A stretch of DNA of 64,000 nt from Castellaniella ginsengisoli (GTDB lineage: Bacteria; Pseudomonadota; Gammaproteobacteria; Burkholderiales; Burkholderiaceae_B): the NCBI RefSeq assembly GCF_039523235.1, contig NZ_BAAAEX010000011.1; one strand, 5' to 3'. Both the position numbers and the translations under genes were made by a program. Positions 7,747 through 15,322 of the stretch are shown one piece after another; positions within the stretch are counted from its first letter, which is position 1; every line of letters begins with the position of its first letter. The notes beneath the pieces were generated by a model. That model was not told the DNA's origin. It worked only from the letters and a program-made list of their open reading frames with translations, and ran no database searches.

Positions 7747-10332
7747 TCAGGCGTCGACCGTGTTGGCCACCGCCGTGAAGTCTTCGATCTGGTCGAAGTT
7801 CATGTAGCGGTAGATATCCTGGCTGTCCTTGGCCAGCAGGCCCATGGCTTCGAGGTATTCCTCGCGCGTGGGGATGCGGCCCAGGCCCGAGCAGATCGCC
7901 GCCATTTCGGCCGAGCCCAGGAACACGTTGGAGTTCTTGCCCAGGCGGTTGGGGAAGTTCCGCGTGCTGGTCGAGAACACCGTGGCGCCTTCGCGCACCT
8001 GGGCCTGGTTGCCCATGCACAGCGAGCAGCCCGGCATTTCCATGCGCGCGCCGGCCGTGCCGAACGTGCCGTAGTGGCCTTCCTTGGTCAGTTCGCTGGC
8101 GTCCATCTTGGTGGGCGGCGCGACCCAGAGCTTGGAGGGCAGGTCGCGCTTGCCCTTGAGCAGCGTGGCGGCCGCGCGGAAGTGGCCGATGTTGGTCATG
8201 CAACTGCCGATGAAGACCTCGTCGATGGCCGTGCCGGCCACGTCGGACAGTGTCTTGACGTCGTCCGGGTCGTTCGGGCAGGCCACGATGGGTTCATGGA
8301 TGTCCGCCAGGTCGATGTCGATCACCGCCGCGTATTCGGCGTCGGCATCGGGCTCGACCAGTTGGGGGTCCGCCAGCCAGGCTTCCATGTTCTTGATGCG
8401 GCGGGCCAGGGTGCGGGCATCCTGGTAGCCGTTGGCGATCATCCACTTGAGCAGCGTGATGTTGCTGTTCAGGTATTCGATGATCGGTTCCTTGTTCAGG
8501 CGCACCGTGCAGGCGGCGGCGGAGCGTTCGGCGGAGGCGTCCGACAGTTCGAAGGCCTGCTCGATCTTCAGGTTCGGCAGTCCTTCGATTTCGAGGATGC
8601 GGCCGGAGAAGATGTTCTTCTTGCCTTTCTTTTCGACCGTCAGCAGGCCCTGCTTGATCGCGTACAGCGGGATCGCGTTGACCAGGTCGCGCAGCGTGAC
8701 GCCGGGCTGCATTTCGCCCTTGAAGCGCACCAGCACGGATTCGGGCATGTCCAGCGGCATGACGCCGGTGGCGGCGGCGAAGGCGACCAGGCCGGAGCCG
8801 GCCGGGAAGCTGATGCCGATCGGGAAGCGGGTATGCGAGTCGCCGCCGGTGCCGACCGTATCGGGCAGCAGCATGCGGTTCAGCCACGAGTGGATGATGC
8901 CGTCGCCCGGACGCAGCGCCACGCCGCCGCGCGTGCTGATGAAGGCGGGCAGTTCGTGGTGGGTCTTGACGTCCACGGGCTTGGGATAGGCGGCGGTGTG
9001 GCAGAAGGACTGCATCACCAGGTCGGCCGAAAAGCCCACGCAGGCCAGATCCTTGAGTTCGTCGCGGGTCATGGGGCCGGTGGTGTCCTGGCTGCCGACC
9101 GAGGTCATGCGCGGCTCGCAGTAGGTGCCGGGACGCACGCCCTGGCCTTCCGGCAGGCCGCAGGCGCGGCCGACCAGCTTTTGCGCCAGCGAATAGCCCT
9201 TGCCCGTGTCGACGGGTGATTCGGGCAGGCGGAACAGCGTGGTGGGCGGCAGGCCCAGGGACGCGCGGGCCTTGGCGGTCAGGCCGCGGCCGATGATCAG
9301 CGGAATGCGGCCGCCGGCGCGGACTTCATCCAGCAGCACGTCGGACTTGAGCTGGAATTCGGAGATGACCTGGCCGTTCTTCAGCGCCTTGCCTTCGTAG
9401 GGGCGCAGTTCGATGACGTCGCCCATGTTCATGGCGGACACGTCGAGTTCGATGGGCAGGGCGCCGGAATCTTCCATGGTGTTGTAGAAGATCGGGGCGA
9501 TCTTGCCCCCCAGACAGACGCCGCCGAAGCGCTTGTTGGGCACGAAGGGGATGTCTTCGCCGGTGTGCCAGATGACGGAGTTGGTGGCCGATTTGCGCGA
9601 AGAGCCGGTGCCGACCACGTCGCCCACGTAGGCGACCAGATGGCCCTTGGCCTTGAGTTCGTCGAGCAGCTTGATCGGGCCGACCTGGCCGGGGGCGTCG
9701 GGCGTGATGCCGTCGCGCGGGTTCTTCAGCATCGCCAGCGCGTGCAGCGGGATGTCCGGGCGGCTCCAGGCGTCGGGGGCGGGGGATAGATCGTCGGTGT
9801 TGGTTTCGCCGGTGACCTTGAATACGGTCAGCGTCAGGCTTTGGGGCACTTCGGGGCGGCTGGTGAACCATTCCGCGTCCGCCCAGCTTTGCAGGACGGC
9901 CTGGGCGTGAGCATTGCCCGCCTTGGCTTTTTCTTCGATGTCGTGGAAGGCGTCGAAGACCAGCAGGGTCTTCTTCAGGCCTTCGGCGGCCACCGGCGCC
10001 AGGTCGGCGTGATCCAGCAGTTCGATCAGGGCGCTGATGTTGAAGCCGCCCAGCATGGTGCCCAGCAGTTCGGTGGCGCGGCGGGCGTCGATCAGAGGGC
10101 AGGCTTCTTTGCCCAGCGCGACGGCGGCCAGGTAGGAGGCCTTGACCTGGGCGGCGTCGTCGACGCCGGCGGGGACGCGGTGCGTGAACAGATCCAGCAG
10201 GAATTCAGCTTCGCCGGCGGGCGGGTTCTTCAGCAGTTCGATCAGGTCGGCCGTTTGCTTGGCCGTCAGGGGAAGCGGCGGGATGCCGATCGCCTCGCGG
10301 GCGGCGGCTTCGGTGCGGTAGGATTCCAGCAT
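7747..10332 (-). CDS. acnB: Aconitate hydratase B
   Basis: Bifunctional aconitase B, 861 residues, matching the family length. Converts citrate to isocitrate in the TCA cycle and can hydrate 2-methyl-cis-aconitate in the methylcitrate cycle. Seen: N-terminal HEAT-like region (LESYRTEAAAREAIGIPPLPL), the swivel domain before the catalytic part (order typical of AcnB), and the iron-sulfur ligands in VGFSADLVMQSFCHT, GSCMTNIGHF and MPGCSLCMGNQ. Context: the prpBCD genes nearby have no acnD/prpF, so AcnB probably supplies the last methylcitrate-cycle hydration. A 21-bp operator-like element and a recognisable promoter precede it. Confidence 0.97.
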   Translation of the reverse strand: MLESYRTEAAAREAIGIPPLPLTAKQTADLIELLKNPPAGEAEFLLDLFTHRVPAGVDDAAQVKASYLAAVALGKEACPLIDARRATELLGTMLGGFNISALIELLDHADLAPVAAEGLKKTLLVFDAFHDIEEKAKAGNAHAQAVLQSWADAEWFTSRPEVPQSLTLTVFKVTGETNTDDLSPAPDAWSRPDIPLHALAMLKNPRDGITPDAPGQVGPIKLLDELKAKGHLVAYVGDVVGTGSSRKSATNSVIWHTGEDIPFVPNKRFGGVCLGGKIAPIFYNTMEDSGALPIELDVSAMNMGDVIELRPYEGKALKNGQVISEFQLKSDVLLDEVRAGGRIPLIIGRGLTAKARASLGLPPTTLFRLPESPVDTGKGYSLAQKLVGRACGLPEGQGVRPGTYCEPRMTSVGSQDTTGPMTRDELKDLACVGFSADLVMQSFCHTAAYPKPVDVKTHHELPAFISTRGGVALRPGDGIIHSWLNRMLLPDTVGTGGDSHTRFPIGISFPAGSGLVAFAAATGVMPLDMPESVLVRFKGEMQPGVTLRDLVNAIPLYAIKQGLLTVEKKGKKNIFSGRILEIEGLPNLKIEQAFELSDASAERSAAACTVRLNKEPIIEYLNSNITLLKWMIANGYQDARTLARRIKNMEAWLADPQLVEPDADAEYAAVIDIDLADIHEPIVACPNDPDDVKTLSDVAGTAIDEVFIGSCMTNIGHFRAAATLLKGKRDLPSKLWVAPPTKMDASELTKEGHYGTFGTAGARMEMPGCSLCMGNQAQVREGATVFSTSTRNFPNRLGKNSNVFLGSAEMAAICSGLGRIPTREEYLEAMGLLAKDSQDIYRYMNFDQIEDFTAVANTVDA

Positions 10333-10371
10333 GGAGTGATGCCCCAGGAAAGAGGGTTGGTGAACGCGCCT

Positions 10372-10401
10372 ATTTTACCGGCAAGCCTGGCGATCAGGCA
10401 A
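10372..10401 (-). promoter_or_regulatory. Predicted sigma-70 promoter of acnB
   Basis: On the minus strand, TTGCCT (10396-10401) and TAAAAT (10372-10377) are separated by 18 bases. The -35 box begins exactly 2 bases after the 21-bp operator-like element. Predicted by eye. Confidence 0.6.
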
Positions 10402-10403
10402 TG

Positions 10404-10424
10404 GTCTTATATAAGATATAAGAC
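10404..10424. promoter_or_regulatory. 21-bp operator-like element upstream of acnB
   Basis: Pseudo-palindrome GTCTTATA-N5-TATAAGAC that also contains the perfect palindrome TCTTATATAAGA. Its exact reverse complement occurs at 16398-16418 in the mdh/gntR gap. A/T-rich against a strongly G+C-rich background. Likely operator; the GntR-family protein encoded at 16507-17277 is the proposed binder. Confidence 0.7.
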
Positions 10425-10464
10425 TAAATGCCACAAGGCGCGTTCCTTTTCCTGGGGTGCGTGC

Positions 10465-11097
10465 TTAGAAGCGGTAGCCGACGCCGATGGTGGCGACCCA
10501 GGGGTCGATGTGGGTCTTGCCGATGTCCTGACCGTTCAGGCGAACGGTGGACGAGATGTCGATGTAGCGCAGATCGGCATTCAGGAACCAGCGGTCGCTG
10601 AGCTTGAAGTCGGCGCCGATCTGGGCGGCGACACCCCAGGAATCGCTCAGGCTGAGGTCGCTGCCGGCCAGCGCGCCCTTGCTTTTGGTGCTGAAGAAGG
10701 TCGTGTAGTTCAGCCCCACGCCCACGTAGGGCTGGAAGGTGGCGTCCGGCAGGAAGTGCCACTGCAGGCTGAGGGTGGGCGGCAGGTGCTTGGTCGAGCC
10801 GATCTCGCCCATGCCCCGGGCGTTGATCGAGTGCTTGAACGGGAAGGCGCCCAGCAGCTCGATGCCGATGTGGCGCGTGGCCATGTAGGTCAGGCTGAAG
10901 CTGGGCCGGGTGCTGCCGTCGATGTCCAGCTTGACGGTGCCGTTGGCCACCGTGCCATTGTTGGACTTGGGTTCGACGTGCGTGACGCCGGCCTTCAGCA
11001 GGATGTCGCCCGCTTCGTGGGCCATCGCCGGCGCGCCGGCGATGGCCCCGGCCGCCAGGGCGCATGCGATAAGGGTGTGGCGTGGGCGGAATGCCAT
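10465..11097 (-). CDS. ompW: OmpW-family outer-membrane protein
   Basis: OmpW-type 8-stranded beta-barrel of 210 residues. Seen: signal peptide cleaved after PAMA (residue about 26), then AGDILLKAGVTHVEP, WHFLPDATFQPYVGVGLNYT in the middle and the closing WVATIGVGYRF with terminal aromatic residue, all typical of OmpW. Known: OmpW forms a narrow hydrophobic channel in the outer membrane, and its E. coli gene is activated by FNR under low oxygen. Context: last gene of the minus-strand group beginning at mdh, but 91 bases separate it from the gene before, and that gap holds an FNR-like box, so it probably has its own promoter. Confidence 0.92.
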   Translation of the reverse strand: MAFRPRHTLIACALAAGAIAGAPAMAHEAGDILLKAGVTHVEPKSNNGTVANGTVKLDIDGSTRPSFSLTYMATRHIGIELLGAFPFKHSINARGMGEIGSTKHLPPTLSLQWHFLPDATFQPYVGVGLNYTTFFSTKSKGALAGSDLSLSDSWGVAAQIGADFKLSDRWFLNADLRYIDISSTVRLNGQDIGKTHIDPWVATIGVGYRF

Positions 11098-11138
11098 GAG
11101 GAGATCTCCCTATTAATGATGGGGTTATCGGAACCCTC

Positions 11139-11180
11139 ATTTTCGGGAAAACCCTGATCGAAGGATTTAATCTCGATCAA
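11139..11180 (-). promoter_or_regulatory. FNR/ANR-like promoter of ompW
   Basis: Near-perfect FNR/ANR box TTGATCGAGATTAA on the minus strand (11167-11180; 9 of 10 consensus positions). A weak -10 GAAAAT (11139-11144) lies 32 bases away centre to centre, the spacing of a class-II FNR-activated promoter. Activation is inferred. Confidence 0.55.
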
Positions 11181-11188
11181 TCAAAACG

Positions 11189-11482
11189 TCATTCCACCAG
11201 ATCTTGATATTCCGGATGGCGTTTCACGTAGGCCGCCACGTACGAGCACAGCGGCCGCACCCGCCAGCCGCGCGCGCGGGCCGTGTCCAGCCCGGCGCGC
11301 ACGAGGTCGGCGGCGATGCCGCGCCCGCCCACGGGGGCGGGCACCCCCGTGTGCGTGAACGAGGCGACGGCGCCTTCCAGCGTGTAGTCCAGCACGCAAA
11401 GCTGGCCGTCCTCCGTCCAGGTGAAGCGGCGGGCGGCCTCTTCGTGGCGGATGGCTCTGGAAGAGGAGGCCTCAGATGACAT
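11189..11482 (-). CDS. Small GNAT-fold protein, YjdJ-type N-acetyltransferase
   Basis: A 97-residue protein of the short GCN5-related family. Seen: FTWTEDGQLCVLDYTLEGAVASFTHTGVP, then the acetyl-CoA-binding GGRGIAADLVRAGLDTARARGWRVRP loop and CSYVAAYVKRHPEYQDLV at the end, the standard pattern of this subfamily. Its start overlaps the end of prpD by 11 bases, so translation is probably coupled. Known: substrates of this subfamily are mostly unknown. Inferred: possibly modifies a protein or metabolite of propionyl-CoA metabolism, but only the gene position suggests this. Confidence 0.85.
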   Translation of the reverse strand: MSSEASSSRAIRHEEAARRFTWTEDGQLCVLDYTLEGAVASFTHTGVPAPVGGRGIAADLVRAGLDTARARGWRVRPLCSYVAAYVKRHPEYQDLVE

Positions 11483-12923
11483 ACAGATCCACGTATTCGT
11501 GCACCGGCATGGCTTCCAGCCTGGCCTGATCCAGCGAGACGTCCAGGATGCGTTCCTGCTGGCGGGTCGGGAACTGGCGCGCCAGGTTGGTGCGGAACTT
11601 GGCTTCCAGCAGCGGGATCCCGTCCTTGCGGCGGCGCTTGTGGCCGATCGGGTATTCGCAGACGATCTCGTCGAGCCGGGTGCCGTCCGTGAATTCGACC
11701 GTCAGCGCGTTGGCGATGGAGCGCTTGTCCGGGTCGTGGTAGTCGGCGGTGAAGGCCGGGTCTTCCACGCAGACCATCTTGTCGCGCAGCGCGTCGATGC
11801 GCGGGTCGGCGGCCACGCTGTCCTCGTAATCGGCGGCGGTCAGGCGGCCGAACAGGATGGGAACGGCCACCATGTACTGGATGCAGTGGTCGCGGTCGGC
11901 GGGGTTGTTCAGCGGACCCTTCTTGTCGATGATGCGGATGCAGGCCTCGTGCGTGCGGATCGTGATCTTCTTGATGTCGGCGGCCGTCTTGTCCAGGGAA
12001 TTCAGCTTTTCATGGATCTGCATGGCGCATTCCACGGCGGTCTGCGAGTGGAATTCGGCCGGGAAGGAGATCTTGAACAGCACGTTTTCCATCACATAGC
12101 TGCCGTAGGGGCGCTGGAACTTGAAGGGCTGGCCCTTGAACAGCACGTCGTAGAAGCCCCAGACCGGCGCGGTCAGCACCGAGGGGTAGCCCATTTCGCC
12201 GGTGCGGGCCATCAGGGCCAGCCGCACGGCGCGGCTGGTGGCGTCGCCCGCCGCCCAGGACTTGCGGCTGCCGGTGTTCGGCGCATGGCGGTAGGTGCGC
12301 AGGCTCTGGCCGTCCACCCAGGCCAGGGACACGGCGTTGATGGCTTCCTCGCGCGACAGGCCCAGCATCTGGGACACGACGGCGGTGGAGGCGACTTTCA
12401 CCAGCACCACGTGGTCCAGGCCGACCTTGTTGAAGGAGTTTTCCAGCGCGATGCAGCCCTGGATCTCGTGCGCCTTGATCATGCCTTCGAGCACGGCGCG
12501 CATGGTCAGCGGCGCCTTGCCGGCGGCCACGGCATTGCGCGACAGCCAGTCGGCCACGGCGAGGATGCCGCCCAGGTTGTCGGACGGATGGCCCCATTCG
12601 GCGGCCAGCCAGGTATCGTTGAAATCCAGCCAGCGGATCATGCAGCCGATATTGAAGGCGGCCTGCACGGGATCCAACTGGAACTGCGTGCCGGGGACTT
12701 TTGCGCCATTGGGCACCACCGTGCCCGGGACGATGGGACCCATGAGCTTGCGGCAGGCCGGGTATTCGAGGCCTTCGAGGCCGCAGCCCAGGGTGTCGAT
12801 CAGGCAGTTGCGGGCGGTCTCGAGCGCCAGCGCGCTGTCGATCTTGTAGTCGAAGACGTAATCGACGATGTCCACCAGGACCTGATCGGGCTGGGGACGG
12901 ACGTTGGAAATGGTCGCGGACAT
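11472..12923 (-). CDS. prpD: 2-methylcitrate dehydratase
   Basis: MmgE/PrpD-family enzyme of 483 residues. Dehydrates 2-methylcitrate to 2-methyl-cis-aconitate in propionate catabolism. Seen: VFDYKIDSALALETARNCLIDTLGCG at the N-terminus, IRWLDFNDTWLAAEWGHPSDN (the conserved active-site region) and SRKSWAAGDATSRAVRLALM. ATG at 12923 chosen, 25 bases after the prpC stop; a longer in-frame extension does not resemble the family. Context: prpB-prpC-prpD order on the minus strand. No acnD/prpF pair is present, so the PrpD-type (not AcnD-type) route applies. Confidence 0.95.
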   Translation of the reverse strand: MSATISNVRPQPDQVLVDIVDYVFDYKIDSALALETARNCLIDTLGCGLEGLEYPACRKLMGPIVPGTVVPNGAKVPGTQFQLDPVQAAFNIGCMIRWLDFNDTWLAAEWGHPSDNLGGILAVADWLSRNAVAAGKAPLTMRAVLEGMIKAHEIQGCIALENSFNKVGLDHVVLVKVASTAVVSQMLGLSREEAINAVSLAWVDGQSLRTYRHAPNTGSRKSWAAGDATSRAVRLALMARTGEMGYPSVLTAPVWGFYDVLFKGQPFKFQRPYGSYVMENVLFKISFPAEFHSQTAVECAMQIHEKLNSLDKTAADIKKITIRTHEACIRIIDKKGPLNNPADRDHCIQYMVAVPILFGRLTAADYEDSVAADPRIDALRDKMVCVEDPAFTADYHDPDKRSIANALTVEFTDGTRLDEIVCEYPIGHKRRRKDGIPLLEAKFRTNLARQFPTRQQERILDVSLDQARLEAMPVHEYVDLYVI

Positions 12924-12948
12924 GGAGATTCCTGAAGAGAAGTGCGGC

Positions 12949-14184
12949 TTACTTGCGCTTGGCCAGGGGGACGAACTTGCGGTCTTCCGGACCGACATAG
13001 TTTGCCGTCGGGCGGATGATCTTGTTGTCGATGCGCTGCTCGATGATGTGCGCCGACCAGCCGGCCGTGCGTGCGATCACGAACAGGGGGGTGAACATGG
13101 CGGTGGGCACGCCCATCATGTGGTAGGACACGGCCGAGAACCAGTCCAGGTTGGGGAACATCTTCTTGGCGTCCCACATGACGGACTCCAGGCGCTCGGC
13201 AATGTCGTACATCTTGGTCGAGCCCGAGGCTTTCGAGAGACGGCGGGCCACGGCCTTGATGACCTGGTTGCGCGGGTCGGACACGGTGTAGACCGGGTGG
13301 CCGAAGCCGATCACGACTTCCTTGGCCTCGACGCGGCGGCGGATGTCGGCCTCGGCTTCGTCGGGGCTGTCGTAGCGCTTCTGGATCTCGAAGGCGACTT
13401 CGTTGGCGCCGCCGTGCTTGGGGCCGCGCAGCGCGCCGATGGCGCCGGTGATGGCCGAGTACATGTCCGAACCCGTGCCGGCGATCACGCGGCCGGTGAA
13501 GGTCGAGGCGTTGAATTCGTGCTCGGCGTACAGGATCAGCGAGGTGTGCATCGCGCGGACCCATTCGTCGGACGGGGTTTCTCCGTGCAGCAGGTGCAGG
13601 AAATGGCCGCCGATGCTGTCGTCGTCGGTCTCGACGCTGATCACGCGGCCGTTGTGGCTGTAGTGGTACCAGTACAGCAGCGCCGAGCCCAGGCTGGCCA
13701 TCAGGCGGTCGGCGATGTCGCGCGCGTCAGGCAGGTTGTGATCGTCTTTTTCGGGCAGCACGCAGCCCAGCACGGAGGCGGCCGTGCGCATCACGTCCAT
13801 GGGGTGGCTGGCGGCCGGCAAGGCTTCGAGGGCCATCTGGACCTGAGCGGGCAGGCCGCGCAGGCGGCGCAGTTTTTCCTTGTAGGCCCGCAGTTCGGCG
13901 GGAGTCGGCAGTTTGCCGTGGATCAGCAGGTGCGCGACTTCCTCGAATTCGCAGGTGTCGGCGATGTCCAGGATGTCGTAGCCGCGGTAGTGCAGGTCGT
14001 TGCCGCTGCGGCCGACCGTGCAGAGCGCGGTATTGCCGGCCACGATGCCCGACAGGGCGACGGATTTCTTGGGCTTGGGGCCCGCCGGCGCGGCGGCGGC
14101 CGTGGTCTGAGCGGCGGGCGCCTTGGGCGCGGCGGCTTTGCGGGCGGGGGTCTTCTTGGCAGTGGAAGTGTTCTTGGTCGCCAT
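12949..14184 (-). CDS. prpC: 2-methylcitrate synthase with basic N-terminal tail
   Basis: Citrate-synthase-family enzyme of 411 residues that condenses propionyl-CoA and oxaloacetate. Seen: KSVALSGIVAGNTALCTVGRSGNDLHYRGYDI, typical of PrpC; catalytic histidines in GPKHGGANE and GFGHPVY; DWFSAVSYHMMGVPTAMFTPLFVIARTAGWSAH near the end. Odd: about 38 residues rich in Lys, Ala and Pro (TSTAKKTPARKAAAPKAP and following) precede the enzyme domain, unlike common PrpC proteins, and resemble histone-H1-like tails. The ATG at 14184 has a good AAGGAGA site 6 bases upstream, supporting the long form. Second citrate-synthase-fold gene in the window after gltA. Confidence 0.95.
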   Translation of the reverse strand: MATKNTSTAKKTPARKAAAPKAPAAQTTAAAAPAGPKPKKSVALSGIVAGNTALCTVGRSGNDLHYRGYDILDIADTCEFEEVAHLLIHGKLPTPAELRAYKEKLRRLRGLPAQVQMALEALPAASHPMDVMRTAASVLGCVLPEKDDHNLPDARDIADRLMASLGSALLYWYHYSHNGRVISVETDDDSIGGHFLHLLHGETPSDEWVRAMHTSLILYAEHEFNASTFTGRVIAGTGSDMYSAITGAIGALRGPKHGGANEVAFEIQKRYDSPDEAEADIRRRVEAKEVVIGFGHPVYTVSDPRNQVIKAVARRLSKASGSTKMYDIAERLESVMWDAKKMFPNLDWFSAVSYHMMGVPTAMFTPLFVIARTAGWSAHIIEQRIDNKIIRPTANYVGPEDRKFVPLAKRK

Positions 14185-14232
14185 CAACGGTCTCCTTGGA
14201 TGAAGTGTGCGGTTCGCGGGCGCGACCCGGCG

Positions 14233-15132
14233 TCAGGACGTCTTGTGCTTGCCCTGCTGGAACAGGGCGTCGAGTTGTGCTTCGTAGCGGTGGTAGCCGA
14301 TCCGGTCATAGAGTTCTTCGCGCGTCTGCATCAGATCGAGCACCTGGTGCTGGTGGCCATCGCGGCGGATCGCCTCGTAGACGGCCTCGGCCGCCTTGTT
14401 CATGGCGCGGAAGGCCGACAGGGGGTAGAGCACGATGCCCACGCCCACGCCCGCGAGTTCTTCGACGGTGAACAGCGGCGTCTTGCCGAATTCGGTGATG
14501 TTGGCCAGCACGGGCACGCCCAGGCTGCGGGTGAATTTCTGGTAGGTGTCGAGGTCGTAGGAGGCCTCGGCGAAGATCGCATCGGCGCCGGCCTCGACGC
14601 AGGCGTGCGCGCGCTCCAGGGCGGCATCCACGCCGCTGACGGCGATCGCGTCGGTGCGCGCGATGATGTAGAAATCGCTGTCGGTGCGGGCGTCGACGGC
14701 GGCTTTCACGCGATCGGCCATTTCTTCGGTGCCGACGATTTCCTTGCCGGGACGGTGGCCGCAGCGCTTGGCGCCGACCTGGTCCTCGATGTGGCAGCCG
14801 GCGGCGCCGAACTTGATCAGGGACTTGACGGTGCGGGCGATGTTGAAGGCCGAGGGACCGAAGCCGGTGTCGATGTCCACCAGCAGGGGCAGATCGCAGA
14901 CGTCGGTGATGCGGCGCACGTCGGTCAGGACGTCGTCGAGCGTGTTGATGCCCAGATCGGGCAGGCCGAGTGAACCGGCGGCCACGCCGCCGCCCGACAG
15001 ATAGATGGCCCGGTAGCCGGCGCGTTGGGCCAGCAGGGCGTGATTGGCATTGATGGCCCCGATGATCTGCAGCGGGGATTCTTCGATCAGCGCCTGGCGC
15101 AGCAGGGCGCCGGGGGAGGCGGGACGGGTCAT
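14233..15132 (-). CDS. prpB: 2-methylisocitrate lyase
   Basis: PrpB, 299 residues, isocitrate-lyase superfamily; cleaves 2-methylisocitrate to pyruvate and succinate. Seen: IYLSGGGVAAGSLGLPDLG, LLVDIDTGFG with metal-binding acids, the catalytic-loop motif KRCGHRPGKE, and NITEFGKTPLF. Context: first of prpB-prpC-prpD, with its ATG overlapping the TGA of a possible 43-codon reading frame upstream. Succinate produced here feeds the sdh complex encoded nearby. No PrpR or other dedicated prp regulator is adjacent. Confidence 0.96.
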   Translation of the reverse strand: MTRPASPGALLRQALIEESPLQIIGAINANHALLAQRAGYRAIYLSGGGVAAGSLGLPDLGINTLDDVLTDVRRITDVCDLPLLVDIDTGFGPSAFNIARTVKSLIKFGAAGCHIEDQVGAKRCGHRPGKEIVGTEEMADRVKAAVDARTDSDFYIIARTDAIAVSGVDAALERAHACVEAGADAIFAEASYDLDTYQKFTRSLGVPVLANITEFGKTPLFTVEELAGVGVGIVLYPLSAFRAMNKAAEAVYEAIRRDGHQHQVLDLMQTREELYDRIGYHRYEAQLDALFQQGKHKTS

Positions 15133-15260
15133 GATGGACGCTCCGGTGTGCCGCCGGCGCCAGGCATTCCCGGAGTCTCGGCAGCTTCGCCCCGGATGGG
15201 GGCGTGGTTCCAGTCGACGGTTGGGGCATTCTGGCCGCGCAGGGCCGTGCTGTCTGTCAT
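15129..15260 (-). CDS. Possible 43-residue leader ORF overlapping prpB
   Basis: Open frame beginning MTDSTALRGQNAPTVDW, Pro/Gly/Ala-rich at its end. Its TGA overlaps the prpB ATG in an ATGA arrangement, the geometry of translational coupling. Against it: no convincing ribosome site before its ATG and no recognised family. It fills most of the 190-base gap between mdh and prpB. It could be a leader peptide, a small protein, or chance in G+C-rich DNA. Confidence 0.3.
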   Translation of the reverse strand: MTDSTALRGQNAPTVDWNHAPIRGEAAETPGMPGAGGTPERPS

Positions 15261-15322
15261 CGGCCGGACATTCGGCGGCGGGCGCAGCCGCCTCGTGAGC
15301 GCGCGCCCGCCGTTTTCGGGAC

